DNA from: Tenacibaculum maritimum NCIMB 2154
GTDB taxonomy: Bacteria; Bacteroidota; Bacteroidia; Flavobacteriales; Flavobacteriaceae
Reading direction: 5' to 3'
NCBI RefSeq assembly: GCF_900119795.1
Contig: NZ_LT634361.1
Location: forward strand, 1,364,001-1,428,000
Length of the DNA stretch: 64,000 bases
The position numbers were made by a program, and so were the translations under genes. Under the pieces are notes generated by a model, which saw nothing but the letters and a program-made list of their open reading frames with translations, did not search any database and was not told the origin of the DNA. This document shows, piece by piece, positions 36,706-45,586 of this stretch (position 1 is its first letter; each line of letters begins with the position of its first letter).

Positions 36706-37581
36706 TTATACTTTCCTTTTTACGGCTAGTAAAGTATTTTTTAAAAGCATTGCAATAGTCATTGGTCCAACGCCTCCAGGCACAGGAGTTATAAAGCTAG
36801 CTTTTAAGGACACTCCTTTAAAATCTACATCACCAACTAAGCGGTATCCTGATTTTTTAGAAGTATCAGCAATTCTAGTAATACCAACATCAATGATGGT
36901 AGCCCCTTTTTTAACCATATTTCCTTTTAGGAATTCAGGAATGCCTAGCGCAGCAATAATAATATCAGCTTGTTGCGTAATTGCTTCTAGATTTTGAGTT
37001 CGACTATGCGTTATAGTTACGGTAGCATTTCCAATTTTTCTCTTTTGAGAGAGTAAGATACTCATTGGGCTTCCCACAATATGACTCCTACCAATAACGA
37101 CAACATTTTTGCCACTAGTTTCAATATGATATCTATCCAATAACTCTAAGATACCAAATGGAGTAGCGGATATGAAGGTAGGAAGATTTAAAGTCATTTT
37201 ACCAACATTGGTTGGATGAAAACCATCAACATCTTTAGTAGGGTCAATAGCCATGATAATCTTTTGTTCATTGATATGTTTCGGTAAAGGTAGTTGAACA
37301 ATAAACCCGTCGATCTCTTTATTTACATTTAAGATGGCTATTTCATTTAAAAGCTCTTCCTCAGTAGTTTCTTTAGGCAATCTGATTAAAGTTGATTCAA
37401 ATCCTACTCGCTCGCAAGCTTTCACTTTTGCATTTACGTAAGTCAAACTAGCCCCGTCATCTCCTACAATTACAGCGGCGAGATGTGGCGTTTTTTGATT
37501 CATTCTTTTTAATTCAGCAACTTCTAAAGCAATTTCTTCTTTGATATCGGCTGCTGTTTTTTTACCATCTAATAATACCAT
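36706..37581 (-). CDS. folD: Bifunctional methylenetetrahydrofolate dehydrogenase / methenyltetrahydrofolate cyclohydrolase
   Basis: A 291-residue cytoplasmic enzyme of one-carbon metabolism that interconverts 5,10-methylene-, 5,10-methenyl- and 10-formyl-tetrahydrofolate with [18 protein letters not shown] carries the catalytic lysine, QLPLPKHI and [10 protein letters not shown] are family signatures, [12 protein letters not shown] is the cofactor-binding segment, and [12 protein letters not shown] is near the C-terminus. Length is typical. It is separated from ffh upstream by a terminator hairpin, so it has its own promoter, which I could not define. Confidence 0.96.
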   Translation of the reverse strand: MVLLDGKKTAADIKEEIALEVAELKRMNQKTPHLAAVIVGDDGASLTYVNAKVKACERVGFESTLIRLPKETTEEELLNEIAILNVNKEIDGFIVQLPLPKHINEQKIIMAIDPTKDVDGFHPTNVGKMTLNLPTFISATPFGILELLDRYHIETSGKNVVVIGRSHIVGSPMSILLSQKRKIGNATVTITHSRTQNLEAITQQADIIIAALGIPEFLKGNMVKKGATIIDVGITRIADTSKKSGYRLVGDVDFKGVSLKASFITPVPGGVGPMTIAMLLKNTLLAVKRKV

Positions 37582-37626
37582 TTTTTATATTGTTGTGTTG
37601 TTAAATATTGTTTAGTTAAGTAGTAT

Positions 37627-37654
37627 TAAAAAAGGCTACTTTGTTAAGTAGCCT
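37627..37654 (-). terminator. Terminator of ffh
   Basis: AGGCTACTT (37633-37641) pairs with AAGTAGCCT (37646-37654) around a 4-nt loop. On the minus strand the stem is followed by a T6 run. Confidence 0.85.
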
Positions 37655-37660
37655 ATATTG

Positions 37661-38989
37661 TTATCTCATTCCTTTCATCATTTGCATCATTTTTCTTCCA
37701 CCTCCGCCTTGCATCATCTTCATCATTTTGCTCATTTGATTGAATTGTTTCATTAATTGGTTTACTTCTTGCACACTTGTACCAGAACCTTTTGCGATTC
37801 TTTTCTTTCTACTAGCGTTTATGGAAGAAGGAGTAGTTCTTTCTGAAGGAGTCATAGAGTGAATAATAGCTTCTATACTTTTAAAGGCATTATCATCAAT
37901 ATCAACATCTTTTAAAGCTTTACCAGCGCCAGGAATCATTCCCATTAAATCTTTCATGCTTCCCATTTTTTTGATTTGCTGGATTTGGTTTAAAAAATCA
38001 TCGAAACCAAATTGATCTTTAGCAATTTTCTTTTGTAGTTTTCTAGCTTCTTTCTCATCGTACTGTTCTTGGGCACGTTCTACAAGAGAAACAACATCTC
38101 CCATTCCTAGAATACGATCGGCCATACGGCTAGGGTGGAATACATCAATAGCATCCATTTTTTCACCAGTACCAATAAACTTAATGGGTTTATCCACTAC
38201 AGATTTAATAGATAGCGCAGCACCTCCTCGTGTATCTCCATCTAGCTTAGTTAGGATAACTCCATCAAAGTTTAATACATCATTAAAAGCTTTAGCTGTG
38301 TTAACAGCATCTTGCCCAGTCATAGAATCAACTACAAATAAAGTTTCTTGAGGTTCAACAGCTTTATGAATATTGGAAATCTCTGTCATCATTTCTTCGT
38401 CAACAGCCAAACGACCAGCCGTATCAATGATCACCACGTTTTTACCGTTAGCTTTGGCGTGTTTAATTGCATTTAGAGATATTTCTACAGGGTTTTGATT
38501 TCCAACTTCCGCATATACTTCTACTCCAATTTGTTCTCCAACAACTTCTAGTTGGTTAATAGCTGCAGGACGATATACATCGCAACCAACTAATAAAACT
38601 TGCTTTGTTTTTTTATTTTTTAAGTAGTTAGCCAGCTTACCAGAAAAGGTGGTTTTACCAGAACCTTGCAAACCAGACATTAAAATTACTGTAGGAGCGC
38701 CTCCAAGATTTACTCCAACAGTATCTCCTCCCATTAGTTCAGTTAACTCATCTTTAACCAGTTTAACCATTAGTTGACCAGGGTTTAATGTGGTTAATAC
38801 ATCTTGACCTAGTGCTTTTTGTTGTACGGTTTTGGTAAAGTTTTTGGCTATTTTAAAGTTAACATCGGCATCTAATAGTGCTCTACGTACCTCTTTAAGC
38901 GTTTCTGCAACATTTACTTCTGTAATCTTTCCGTGCCCTTTAAGAGTATGTAAGGCTTTATCTAACTTTTCACTTAAATTATTAAACAT
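37661..38989 (-). CDS. ffh: Signal recognition particle protein Ffh (SRP54)
   Basis: Ffh binds signal sequences of nascent membrane proteins together with SRP RNA and hands them to FtsY. I start it at ATG 38989 (MFNNLSEKLDKALHTLKGHG), giving 442 residues. The frame is open up to a TTG at 39019, which lies in the -7 box. The N domain (1-90), the G domain with GLQGSGKTTFSGKLA, DTAGRLAVDEE and TKLDGDTRGG, and the methionine-rich M domain ending MMQMMKGMR are all present. It is monocistronic. Confidence 0.96.
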   Translation of the reverse strand: MFNNLSEKLDKALHTLKGHGKITEVNVAETLKEVRRALLDADVNFKIAKNFTKTVQQKALGQDVLTTLNPGQLMVKLVKDELTELMGGDTVGVNLGGAPTVILMSGLQGSGKTTFSGKLANYLKNKKTKQVLLVGCDVYRPAAINQLEVVGEQIGVEVYAEVGNQNPVEISLNAIKHAKANGKNVVIIDTAGRLAVDEEMMTEISNIHKAVEPQETLFVVDSMTGQDAVNTAKAFNDVLNFDGVILTKLDGDTRGGAALSIKSVVDKPIKFIGTGEKMDAIDVFHPSRMADRILGMGDVVSLVERAQEQYDEKEARKLQKKIAKDQFGFDDFLNQIQQIKKMGSMKDLMGMIPGAGKALKDVDIDDNAFKSIEAIIHSMTPSERTTPSSINASRKKRIAKGSGTSVQEVNQLMKQFNQMSKMMKMMQGGGGRKMMQMMKGMR

Positions 38990-39016
38990 AGTGTTTTGTG
39001 TTCTTTTTTGGAAGGA

Positions 39017-39024
39017 CAAATATA
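39017..39024 (-). promoter_or_regulatory. Promoter -7 box of ffh
   Basis: TATATTTG on the minus strand (39024-39017) matches TAnnTTTG and lies 27 bp before the ATG at 38989. No clear -33 TTG was found. Confidence 0.45.
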
Positions 39025-39188
39025 ATAATTAGTGGTTAGTTGTTGGTTGTTGTAAGGAGTTTTTTTATACTACTAACTTGTTGATTAGATTTGATGGCAA
39101 TTGAGTAATAATTATTTGAAATTAAAGTATTTTATCTTTAATTGCGATTATGAAAATAGAGAAACTTACTTGTAAGCTTTAGTCTTCC

Positions 39189-40811
39189 TTAAAAAGGACA
39201 AGGAATGCTAAACTCCACCCATTTTTGACTAGTAGGATGTATAAAACTAATTTTTTCAGCATGTAAGTATAAGCGAGCTGCTTTTTTGCCATACAAGTCA
39301 TCTCCTACAATGGGAGTATTTAAACCTAGTTGATGTGCGGCGTGAATACGCAGTTGGTGGGTACGTCCTGTAATAGGGTAGAAATAAACTTTTGTTTGAT
39401 TGTTATGAACAGTAATTGTTTCCCATTTTGTAAAAGCATTTTTTCCATATTTATTGCAGACAAGTTGCTTCGGACGATCTTCTAAATCAACGCGCAATGG
39501 TAGATTAATAGTGCCTTTTGTAGCATTTAAAGAACCATCCAATAATGCTATATAGCGCTTTTGTACAGATTTATTTAGAAATTGTTGTTGTAAGGCTTTA
39601 TGAGTTTTTTTGTTTTTAGCGGCGAGGAGAGCTCCAGAGGTTGCCATATCTATTCTGTGAACTAATAAAGGACCTGTTGCTGTAGGATATAGCTTTCTAA
39701 TTCTGCTATATACAGAGTCTTGTATTTCTTTTCCTGGAACAGATAAAAAATCGGCAGGTTTATTAATAATCAATAGATCATCATCTTCGTATATAATTTC
39801 GATTTTTTTGTTTGTCTGAAGGGATTTTAGTAGAGGATTGTCATTAACAGGAGTTCCTTCTAGCATGTATGTTAAAATTGGCTTGCATTTACCACTACAA
39901 GCAGGATAAAAGTAACCGTGTTTCCTAATGGAAGTATTCAGAGGCTTTCCCCACCAAAATTCAGCCATACATACGGGGGTCAAATTGTTAAAAAAGGCAT
40001 ATTGTAATAGCCTTGGGGCGCAACAATCTCCTGCTCCAGCAGGAATGTGATGTTTAGAATCGTTGAAAATACTAAGTAAATTTCTGTAATTTCCTTCTGC
40101 ATTTAAAAATGAATAATGTTTAAAAATTTCTTGTTGTACCCATGCAGATTTTTCTTTTCTCTCAATTTGTAATGCATTTATTCTATTTTCAAAATTTTCA
40201 AATTGCTTTTTTAATGGAGCTATTTTGTCTTCCAAATATATTTTATATTCCTTTAAATAGAATTCCTCGTTGATATTGAGTTGGTTATTGGTATTTTGTT
40301 GTTGCCTTCGAAGTTTTCTTCGAAGTTTAATTTTTTTATGTTCCTCATCTAGTATGGCTTGCTGCTGCAGAGAGTACTTATTATAGGCTTCTTTTATTTC
40401 TAAATAATTAGGGCTAGTAATGAGTTGTTGTATCTTGCTATTGAGTAGATTGAGTGTTGTTTCTGCTTTTTTATAAAAACCGTTTTCGTTTAAAACATCA
40501 AATACAGGTGGTACAAATAGCTTATGTTGCGTACTATTTCCTAATTTGCCTGAAAAAGCAGCAAGATATCCTAATTCATCTTTATTATTTCTAACAACTA
40601 AAACTCCAAACATTTTGCCTAAACCATTGCTCTTATCAGAATTAGAAAACCCAAAGTTATGAGTGAAATCGGTTTGCCTTTTTAAGTATTCTTGAAGCTC
40701 TTTAGTAGCAATTTTAGAGATTGAATGAGGTTCATAATGAAATGGATAATCAAACTTATCAGGTAATTTGATATGAGATACATCGGATTTAAAAGAAATG
40801 ACCTTGGACAT
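39189..40811 (-). CDS. RluA-family pseudouridine synthase with long N-terminal extension
   Basis: The C-terminal about 220 residues are a pseudouridine synthase domain: IINKPADFLSVPG, then LLVHRIDMATSGALL with the catalytic aspartate (key HRID), then GRTHQLRIHAAH. It converts uridine to pseudouridine in rRNA or tRNA; the target site is unknown. At 540 residues it is about twice the usual length. The first about 320 residues add a domain with a Lys/Glu/Gln-rich coiled coil (about 150-230) and a Cys cluster (AGAGDCCAPRLLQ, then PACSGKCKP) that could bind a metal. Such long forms occur in several Bacteroidota and Gammaproteobacteria. The start codon overlaps the psd stop codon by 1 bp, so the two are translationally coupled. 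Confidence 0.88.
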   Translation of the reverse strand: MSKVISFKSDVSHIKLPDKFDYPFHYEPHSISKIATKELQEYLKRQTDFTHNFGFSNSDKSNGLGKMFGVLVVRNNKDELGYLAAFSGKLGNSTQHKLFVPPVFDVLNENGFYKKAETTLNLLNSKIQQLITSPNYLEIKEAYNKYSLQQQAILDEEHKKIKLRRKLRRQQQNTNNQLNINEEFYLKEYKIYLEDKIAPLKKQFENFENRINALQIERKEKSAWVQQEIFKHYSFLNAEGNYRNLLSIFNDSKHHIPAGAGDCCAPRLLQYAFFNNLTPVCMAEFWWGKPLNTSIRKHGYFYPACSGKCKPILTYMLEGTPVNDNPLLKSLQTNKKIEIIYEDDDLLIINKPADFLSVPGKEIQDSVYSRIRKLYPTATGPLLVHRIDMATSGALLAAKNKKTHKALQQQFLNKSVQKRYIALLDGSLNATKGTINLPLRVDLEDRPKQLVCNKYGKNAFTKWETITVHNNQTKVYFYPITGRTHQLRIHAAHQLGLNTPIVGDDLYGKKAARLYLHAEKISFIHPTSQKWVEFSIPCPF

Positions 40812-41689
40812 TAGTTTCCTATTTGTTCTCCCATTTTAATAGTAGTTTCGAACCCTTTTTCGGTATTTTGGATTAAGTCTTTATCAAATACAATTTTTCC
40901 TTTCTCAAAAAATAAGACAAGAGTAGAACCTCCAAAAGCAAAATACCCTTTTTCATCTCCTTTTTTTACATCGCTAAGAGGTGTGTAGGTTTGGACAATG
41001 CTACCTACCATAGTAGCGCCTACTTCTGCTATAAGAATATTTCCGTGCTTTTTGGTAGTTAATTCACTATATTCACGAATATTTTGGCAAAAAAAATCTA
41101 AATTTTTTTGCATAGCAATTGGTGAAACAGAATAGTAATAACCGTTTATTTTTTTTGAATAACTAATATTTCCATCGGTAGGAAAGTGAAAACGATGGTA
41201 ATCTAGAGGAGCTAAACGAATAATACACATTGCACCCTTTTCATATTTGGACGCAATATTTTCATTGGCAAGAAAGCTTTTGGCGGAAAATTCGCTTCCT
41301 TTTATAAAAAAGGTATTTGATTCTTCAATGCTATTAAAAGCAAGTATTTTTCCATCAGCAGGAGATACAATACCTGATTGAATAGGGCGTGCAGCTGGTT
41401 TAATTTTTCGATAAAAGAAATCATTAAAAGTTTTAAACCCTCCTTTTGGCACGATATATTCTGACATATCCATTTGATATTTATCTACAAAAGGTGCTAT
41501 TTTTTTTTGCGAAAGCGAAGAGTTCATATACCAACCACCAATGGTAGAAATGATTTTACGTTTGAATAATGTATGTAAAGTTAATTTACCCAAGGGAGTT
41601 TTATAAAGGAAAGACAGTAAACCTTTACTAGGGGTCTTTTCTATTTCTTGCTTTTTTGATACTCTATTAATAAGTTGAATTGAATTCAT
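40811..41689 (-). CDS. psd: Phosphatidylserine decarboxylase
   Basis: A 292-residue proenzyme that makes phosphatidylethanolamine from phosphatidylserine at the inner membrane. GIVSPADGKIL, DYHRFHFPTDG (His of the processing triad) and the autocleavage motif FGGSTLVLFF, at whose Gly-Ser bond the pyruvoyl group forms, are present. The family usually has LGST, so GGST is a mild variation typical of this branch. It shares a 1-bp stop/start overlap with the pseudouridine synthase gene downstream. A terminator lies upstream at 41706-41736. Confidence 0.93.
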   Translation of the reverse strand: MNSIQLINRVSKKQEIEKTPSKGLLSFLYKTPLGKLTLHTLFKRKIISTIGGWYMNSSLSQKKIAPFVDKYQMDMSEYIVPKGGFKTFNDFFYRKIKPAARPIQSGIVSPADGKILAFNSIEESNTFFIKGSEFSAKSFLANENIASKYEKGAMCIIRLAPLDYHRFHFPTDGNISYSKKINGYYYSVSPIAMQKNLDFFCQNIREYSELTTKKHGNILIAEVGATMVGSIVQTYTPLSDVKKGDEKGYFAFGGSTLVLFFEKGKIVFDKDLIQNTEKGFETTIKMGEQIGN

Positions 41690-41705
41690 ATTTGTTATAA
41701 AAAAT

Positions 41706-41736
41706 GAGGCTGTTTAGATAAAAAATAAACAGCCTC
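41706..41736 (-). terminator. Terminator of the acyl-CoA synthetase genes
   Basis: GAGGCTGTTTA (41706-41716) pairs with TAAACAGCCTC (41726-41736) around a 9-nt loop, followed by a T-run on the minus strand. Confidence 0.8.
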
Positions 41737-41755
41737 AAAAATATCAATTATAAGA

Positions 41756-43522
41756 TTAACAATAAATTTTATTATATAAATCTTTGTAAATTTCTTTAAT
41801 AATTTTTCGCTTCATTTTCATAGTAGGAGTTAAATGACCTCCGTCAATAGACCATTCATCTGCTGTCAATTCAAAGCGTTTAATACGTTCCCATTTTCCA
41901 AATTTTGCGTTACAAGTCGTAACTTCTTCTTGAATTCTTTCAATAACTTTAGGATGGCTAATTAGCGCTTCGTTAGAGGCAAAGGAAAGGCTATGGCGCT
42001 TTGCCCATTCTTTTAAAAACTCAAAGTTTGGCTGTATAAAAGCAGCAGGCATTTTTTCTCCTTCACCAATAACCATAACTTGTTCTATAAACCTTGATTG
42101 TTTCAATTGTCCTTCCAATAATGGTGGAACTACATATTTACCACCAGAAGTTTTAAACATTTCTTTTTTACGTCCTGTAATTTTTAAAAAACCATCATTT
42201 ATTTCACCTGTATCCCCTGTGTGGAAATAACCATTTTTAAGTACTTCACTAGTTTTTTCAGGGTCTTTATAATACCCTTGCATTACATTAGGACCTTTTA
42301 TTAGAATTTCATCATCTTCAGCTATTTTAACTTCTACATCATCAATGATTCTACCAACAGTACCAATTTTAAAACCACCATTTCGAACGTCATTTACAGA
42401 AATAACAGGAGATGTTTCAGTAAGACCGTAACCTTCCATAACAGGCATTCCCGCAGCAGCAAATACTCTTGCCAGTCGAGCTTGTAAAGGAGCTGATCCA
42501 GAAACCATTAATTTTAGTTGACCACCTAAAGCAGCTTGCCATTTAGAAAAAATTAGTTTGCGAGCGATGCTTAGTTGTTTTTCATACCACCATCCGTTAG
42601 CTCCATAAGGTTCGTATTTCAATCCTAATTCAATGGCCCAAAAGAAAAGCTTCTTTTTAATGCCTTTTAAATCAGTTCCTTTAGCATATATTTTATCGTA
42701 AATTTTTTCATATAAACGAGGAACGGCAGTCATTACATGAGGTTTGATTTCTTGAGCATTTTCGCTCAGCTTATCAATTGCTTCTGCAAAATAAATAGAA
42801 ACACCACAATATTGATACAAGTATAAAATCATGCGTTCAAAAATATGGCAAGTAGGTAAAAAACTTAGTGCTTTTTCTTGGCCATAAACTAAAGGAACCC
42901 TTTTTTCACTACTTAATACATCTGACACAATATTACCATGAGAGAGCATAACTCCCTTAGGTCTTCCTGTGGTTCCCGAAGTATATATTAGGGTAGCTAA
43001 GTCGTCCGTTTTAACGTTGTTTTTACGAGCTTCTACCTCTTCTTGGTTACTATTGTCTTTACCAAGTTCTAAAATCTTGTTCCAATTTTTTTCGTTGGTA
43101 ATCTCATCAAAAGTAAAAATATCTTTTAATTTAGTTTTGTGTTTAATCTGGTTCAGCTTTTCTAAAATACTTTCATCAGAAACAAAGCAATAGCTAGCTT
43201 CAGAATGGTTTAAAACATACTCGTAGTCTTCTTTTGATATAGTAGGGTAGATAGGTACATTTTGGGCACCTACTTGTAAAATACCAATATCACAAATATT
43301 CCATTCAGTTCTGTTGTTAGTAGAAATTACAGCAATTTTATCGTTTGCTTGGACACCTAAACGTAATAAACCTCTACTTAATTTATTAGCTTCATCTATA
43401 TATTCTTGTGTGGAGATAGATTTCCATTCGCCATTGTATTTAGTAGTTAGAGATTTTTTTAAATTGTATTTTTCTAATTGATAATAGGGAAAGTCAAAAA
43501 GACGGGTAATTTCAGTCGACAT
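41756..43522 (-). CDS. Long-chain acyl-CoA synthetase (AMP-forming), copy 1
   Basis: A 588-residue ANL-superfamily enzyme. The ATP loop is LIYTSGTTGRPKGVMLSH, the middle motif VMEGYGLTETSPVIS, the hinge GYFHTGDTGEIND, and LKITGRKKEMFKTSGGKY leads into the C-terminal domain. It activates a long-chain fatty acid to the acyl-AMP and then to acyl-CoA. Length and the internal insert match FadD/FAA1-type enzymes of Bacteroidota rather than short acetyl-CoA synthetases. It lies 73 bp downstream of a close paralogue on the same strand, the product of a tandem duplication. Confidence 0.9.
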   Translation of the reverse strand: MSTEITRLFDFPYYQLEKYNLKKSLTTKYNGEWKSISTQEYIDEANKLSRGLLRLGVQANDKIAVISTNNRTEWNICDIGILQVGAQNVPIYPTISKEDYEYVLNHSEASYCFVSDESILEKLNQIKHKTKLKDIFTFDEITNEKNWNKILELGKDNSNQEEVEARKNNVKTDDLATLIYTSGTTGRPKGVMLSHGNIVSDVLSSEKRVPLVYGQEKALSFLPTCHIFERMILYLYQYCGVSIYFAEAIDKLSENAQEIKPHVMTAVPRLYEKIYDKIYAKGTDLKGIKKKLFFWAIELGLKYEPYGANGWWYEKQLSIARKLIFSKWQAALGGQLKLMVSGSAPLQARLARVFAAAGMPVMEGYGLTETSPVISVNDVRNGGFKIGTVGRIIDDVEVKIAEDDEILIKGPNVMQGYYKDPEKTSEVLKNGYFHTGDTGEINDGFLKITGRKKEMFKTSGGKYVVPPLLEGQLKQSRFIEQVMVIGEGEKMPAAFIQPNFEFLKEWAKRHSLSFASNEALISHPKVIERIQEEVTTCNAKFGKWERIKRFELTADEWSIDGGHLTPTMKMKRKIIKEIYKDLYNKIYC

Positions 43523-43595
43523 AAATTCATTTAATTAAGGCTTTGCAAAGTAGGAAAAATCAAACGATAAAACAAGTTGTATTTAATTATTTGTT

Positions 43596-45365
43596 TTAGT
43601 GTTGATTATATATTTTTTGAAACAAACTAGTGTACTTTTCAATGATAACTTTACGTCGAATTTTTAAGGTAGGTGTTAAATGTCCTTTAGCTATCGTCCA
43701 TTCATCTGGAGTAATTTCAAAGCGTTTAATTTGCTCCCATTTTCCAAATTTTTTATTATAAAAGTCAATTTCTTTTTGAATTCGTTTTATAAGTTTTTCA
43801 TCTGTATTAAAGTTGGTTATGGTATATTTATGGCGTTTTGCCCATTCTTTTACAAAATTAAAAGATACTTGTATTAGTGCCGCAGGCATTTTTTGATTTT
43901 CACCAATAACCATAATCTGTTCTATAAAACGAGACTTTTTAAATTCATTTTCTAATACGGCAGGAGCGATATATTTTCCGTTAGAAGTTTTGAAAATTTC
44001 TTTTTTTCGATCTGTAATTTTTAAAAAGCCATCAGAGTCAATAGTACCGATATCGCCTGTATATAAGAAGCCATTTTGAATTGTTTGATTAGTTAAATCA
44101 GAATTTTTATAGTACCCCACCATTACATTGGAGCCCTTTACAAGTATTTCACCGTCTTTAGCTATTTTTACAATAACATTTTTTAAAACCTTCCCTACAA
44201 AACCAATTTTAAAACCTTTGTTTCGAATATCGGTAACGGAAACAGCAGGAGAAGTTTCTGTCATTCCATATCCCTCGAGTACAGGGATGCCTGCCGCTGA
44301 AAATATGCGTATTAATCTGGCTTGCGTGGGAGCGCTTCCTGCAACCATAAATTCTAAATGACCTCCTAAAGCCTTTTGCCATTTTTTAAAAATAAGCGCA
44401 CGAGCAATACTTAGTTGAAATCGATACCTCCATCCATTTTTACCATACGGTTCATATTTTTCGCCTAATTCTAATGCCCAAAAGAACAGCCTCTTTTTTA
44501 AACCAGTTAAGGTGCTACCTTTTGCGACTATTTTATCAAATACTTTTTCTAATAACCTAGGAACAACAGCCATAAAATGAGGTTGGATTTCTCTAAGGTT
44601 ATCGCCAATTTTTTCAATACTTTCAGCAAAGTGAATTTCAAACCCCATATATTGACTATAATAAGAGGAAGCTCTCTCAAAAATATGACAGATAGGAAGA
44701 TAGCTAACTACTCTTTTTTCATGGCCCTTTAAAGCTATCATTGTGCCAACAGCAAAAATATTATCAGCAATGTTCTTATGAGAAAGCATGACTCCTTTAG
44801 GAGTGCCTGTTGTTCCCGAAGTATAAATAAGGGTAGCTAAATCTTCCGGTTTTACCATTCTTTTAAGTTCTTCAACTTTTATTTGAGTAAGTTTATCTTT
44901 ACCTAAAGAAAGAAAAGATGTCCAGCTATAGGTGGCTGTTGTTTCTTCAAAAGAAAAAACTTTTTTTAAAGCAGTTTTGTTTTTTATAGCGTTTACTTTT
45001 TCTAATAAAAGGTCATCTGAAACAAAGCAATACATTGCGTCAGAGTGATTGATGATATATTCATAATCTTTTTCTGAAAAAGTAGGGTATAAAGGAACAT
45101 TAATAGCACCTATTTGTAAAATTCCAATATCTAAGATATGCCATTTGGGGTGATTTACAGAAGTAATAACTGCAATTTTATCCTTGGGCTTGATACCTAG
45201 TTCAAGGAGGGCTCTACTAACTTTATTAGCTTCTGTAAGGTATTGAGTAGTCGAAATATTTTTCCAAGCACTCCCTTCTTTATAAACGAAGCATTTATTT
45301 TGAGGATAGTTTTCTTTTTGGTAAAGAGGAAAGTCAAATAAGCGTGTAATTTTAGAAATATGCAT
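43596..45365 (-). CDS. Long-chain acyl-CoA synthetase (AMP-forming), copy 2
   Basis: A 589-residue paralogue of the next gene, colinear along its whole length (for example ITRLFDFPLYQKENYPQN against ITRLFDFPYYQLEKYNLK). It carries LIYTSGTTGTPKGVMLSH, VLEGYGMTETSPAVS, LYTGDIGTIDSDG and LKITDRKKEIFKTSNGKY. DRKKE in place of GRKKE is within family variation. The two copies have clearly diverged, so the duplication is old and they may differ in chain-length preference. Confidence 0.9.
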   Translation of the reverse strand: MHISKITRLFDFPLYQKENYPQNKCFVYKEGSAWKNISTTQYLTEANKVSRALLELGIKPKDKIAVITSVNHPKWHILDIGILQIGAINVPLYPTFSEKDYEYIINHSDAMYCFVSDDLLLEKVNAIKNKTALKKVFSFEETTATYSWTSFLSLGKDKLTQIKVEELKRMVKPEDLATLIYTSGTTGTPKGVMLSHKNIADNIFAVGTMIALKGHEKRVVSYLPICHIFERASSYYSQYMGFEIHFAESIEKIGDNLREIQPHFMAVVPRLLEKVFDKIVAKGSTLTGLKKRLFFWALELGEKYEPYGKNGWRYRFQLSIARALIFKKWQKALGGHLEFMVAGSAPTQARLIRIFSAAGIPVLEGYGMTETSPAVSVTDIRNKGFKIGFVGKVLKNVIVKIAKDGEILVKGSNVMVGYYKNSDLTNQTIQNGFLYTGDIGTIDSDGFLKITDRKKEIFKTSNGKYIAPAVLENEFKKSRFIEQIMVIGENQKMPAALIQVSFNFVKEWAKRHKYTITNFNTDEKLIKRIQKEIDFYNKKFGKWEQIKRFEITPDEWTIAKGHLTPTLKIRRKVIIEKYTSLFQKIYNQH

Positions 45366-45586
45366 AAAAAAGAATGAGGGGGTTATTAATAGCTATAAAT
45401 CTAATAAAAAAAAATAGATGGATTATGAAATATAATTAATATTACTTATAGTTTTAGATCCATTAAGAAAAAGAGAATAAGGAATAAAGCAGTAGTTAGT
45501 AAATATGGACTTATTTACTATGTTAATTTTTTTATGTGGATGAGCTAAAGCGGTAATTACCATGCATCCCACAGATAATTATTATA
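45366..45586. other. Intergenic region, 221 bp
   Basis: AT-rich, without a reading frame, clear promoter consensus or strong hairpin that I could find. Confidence 0.4.
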
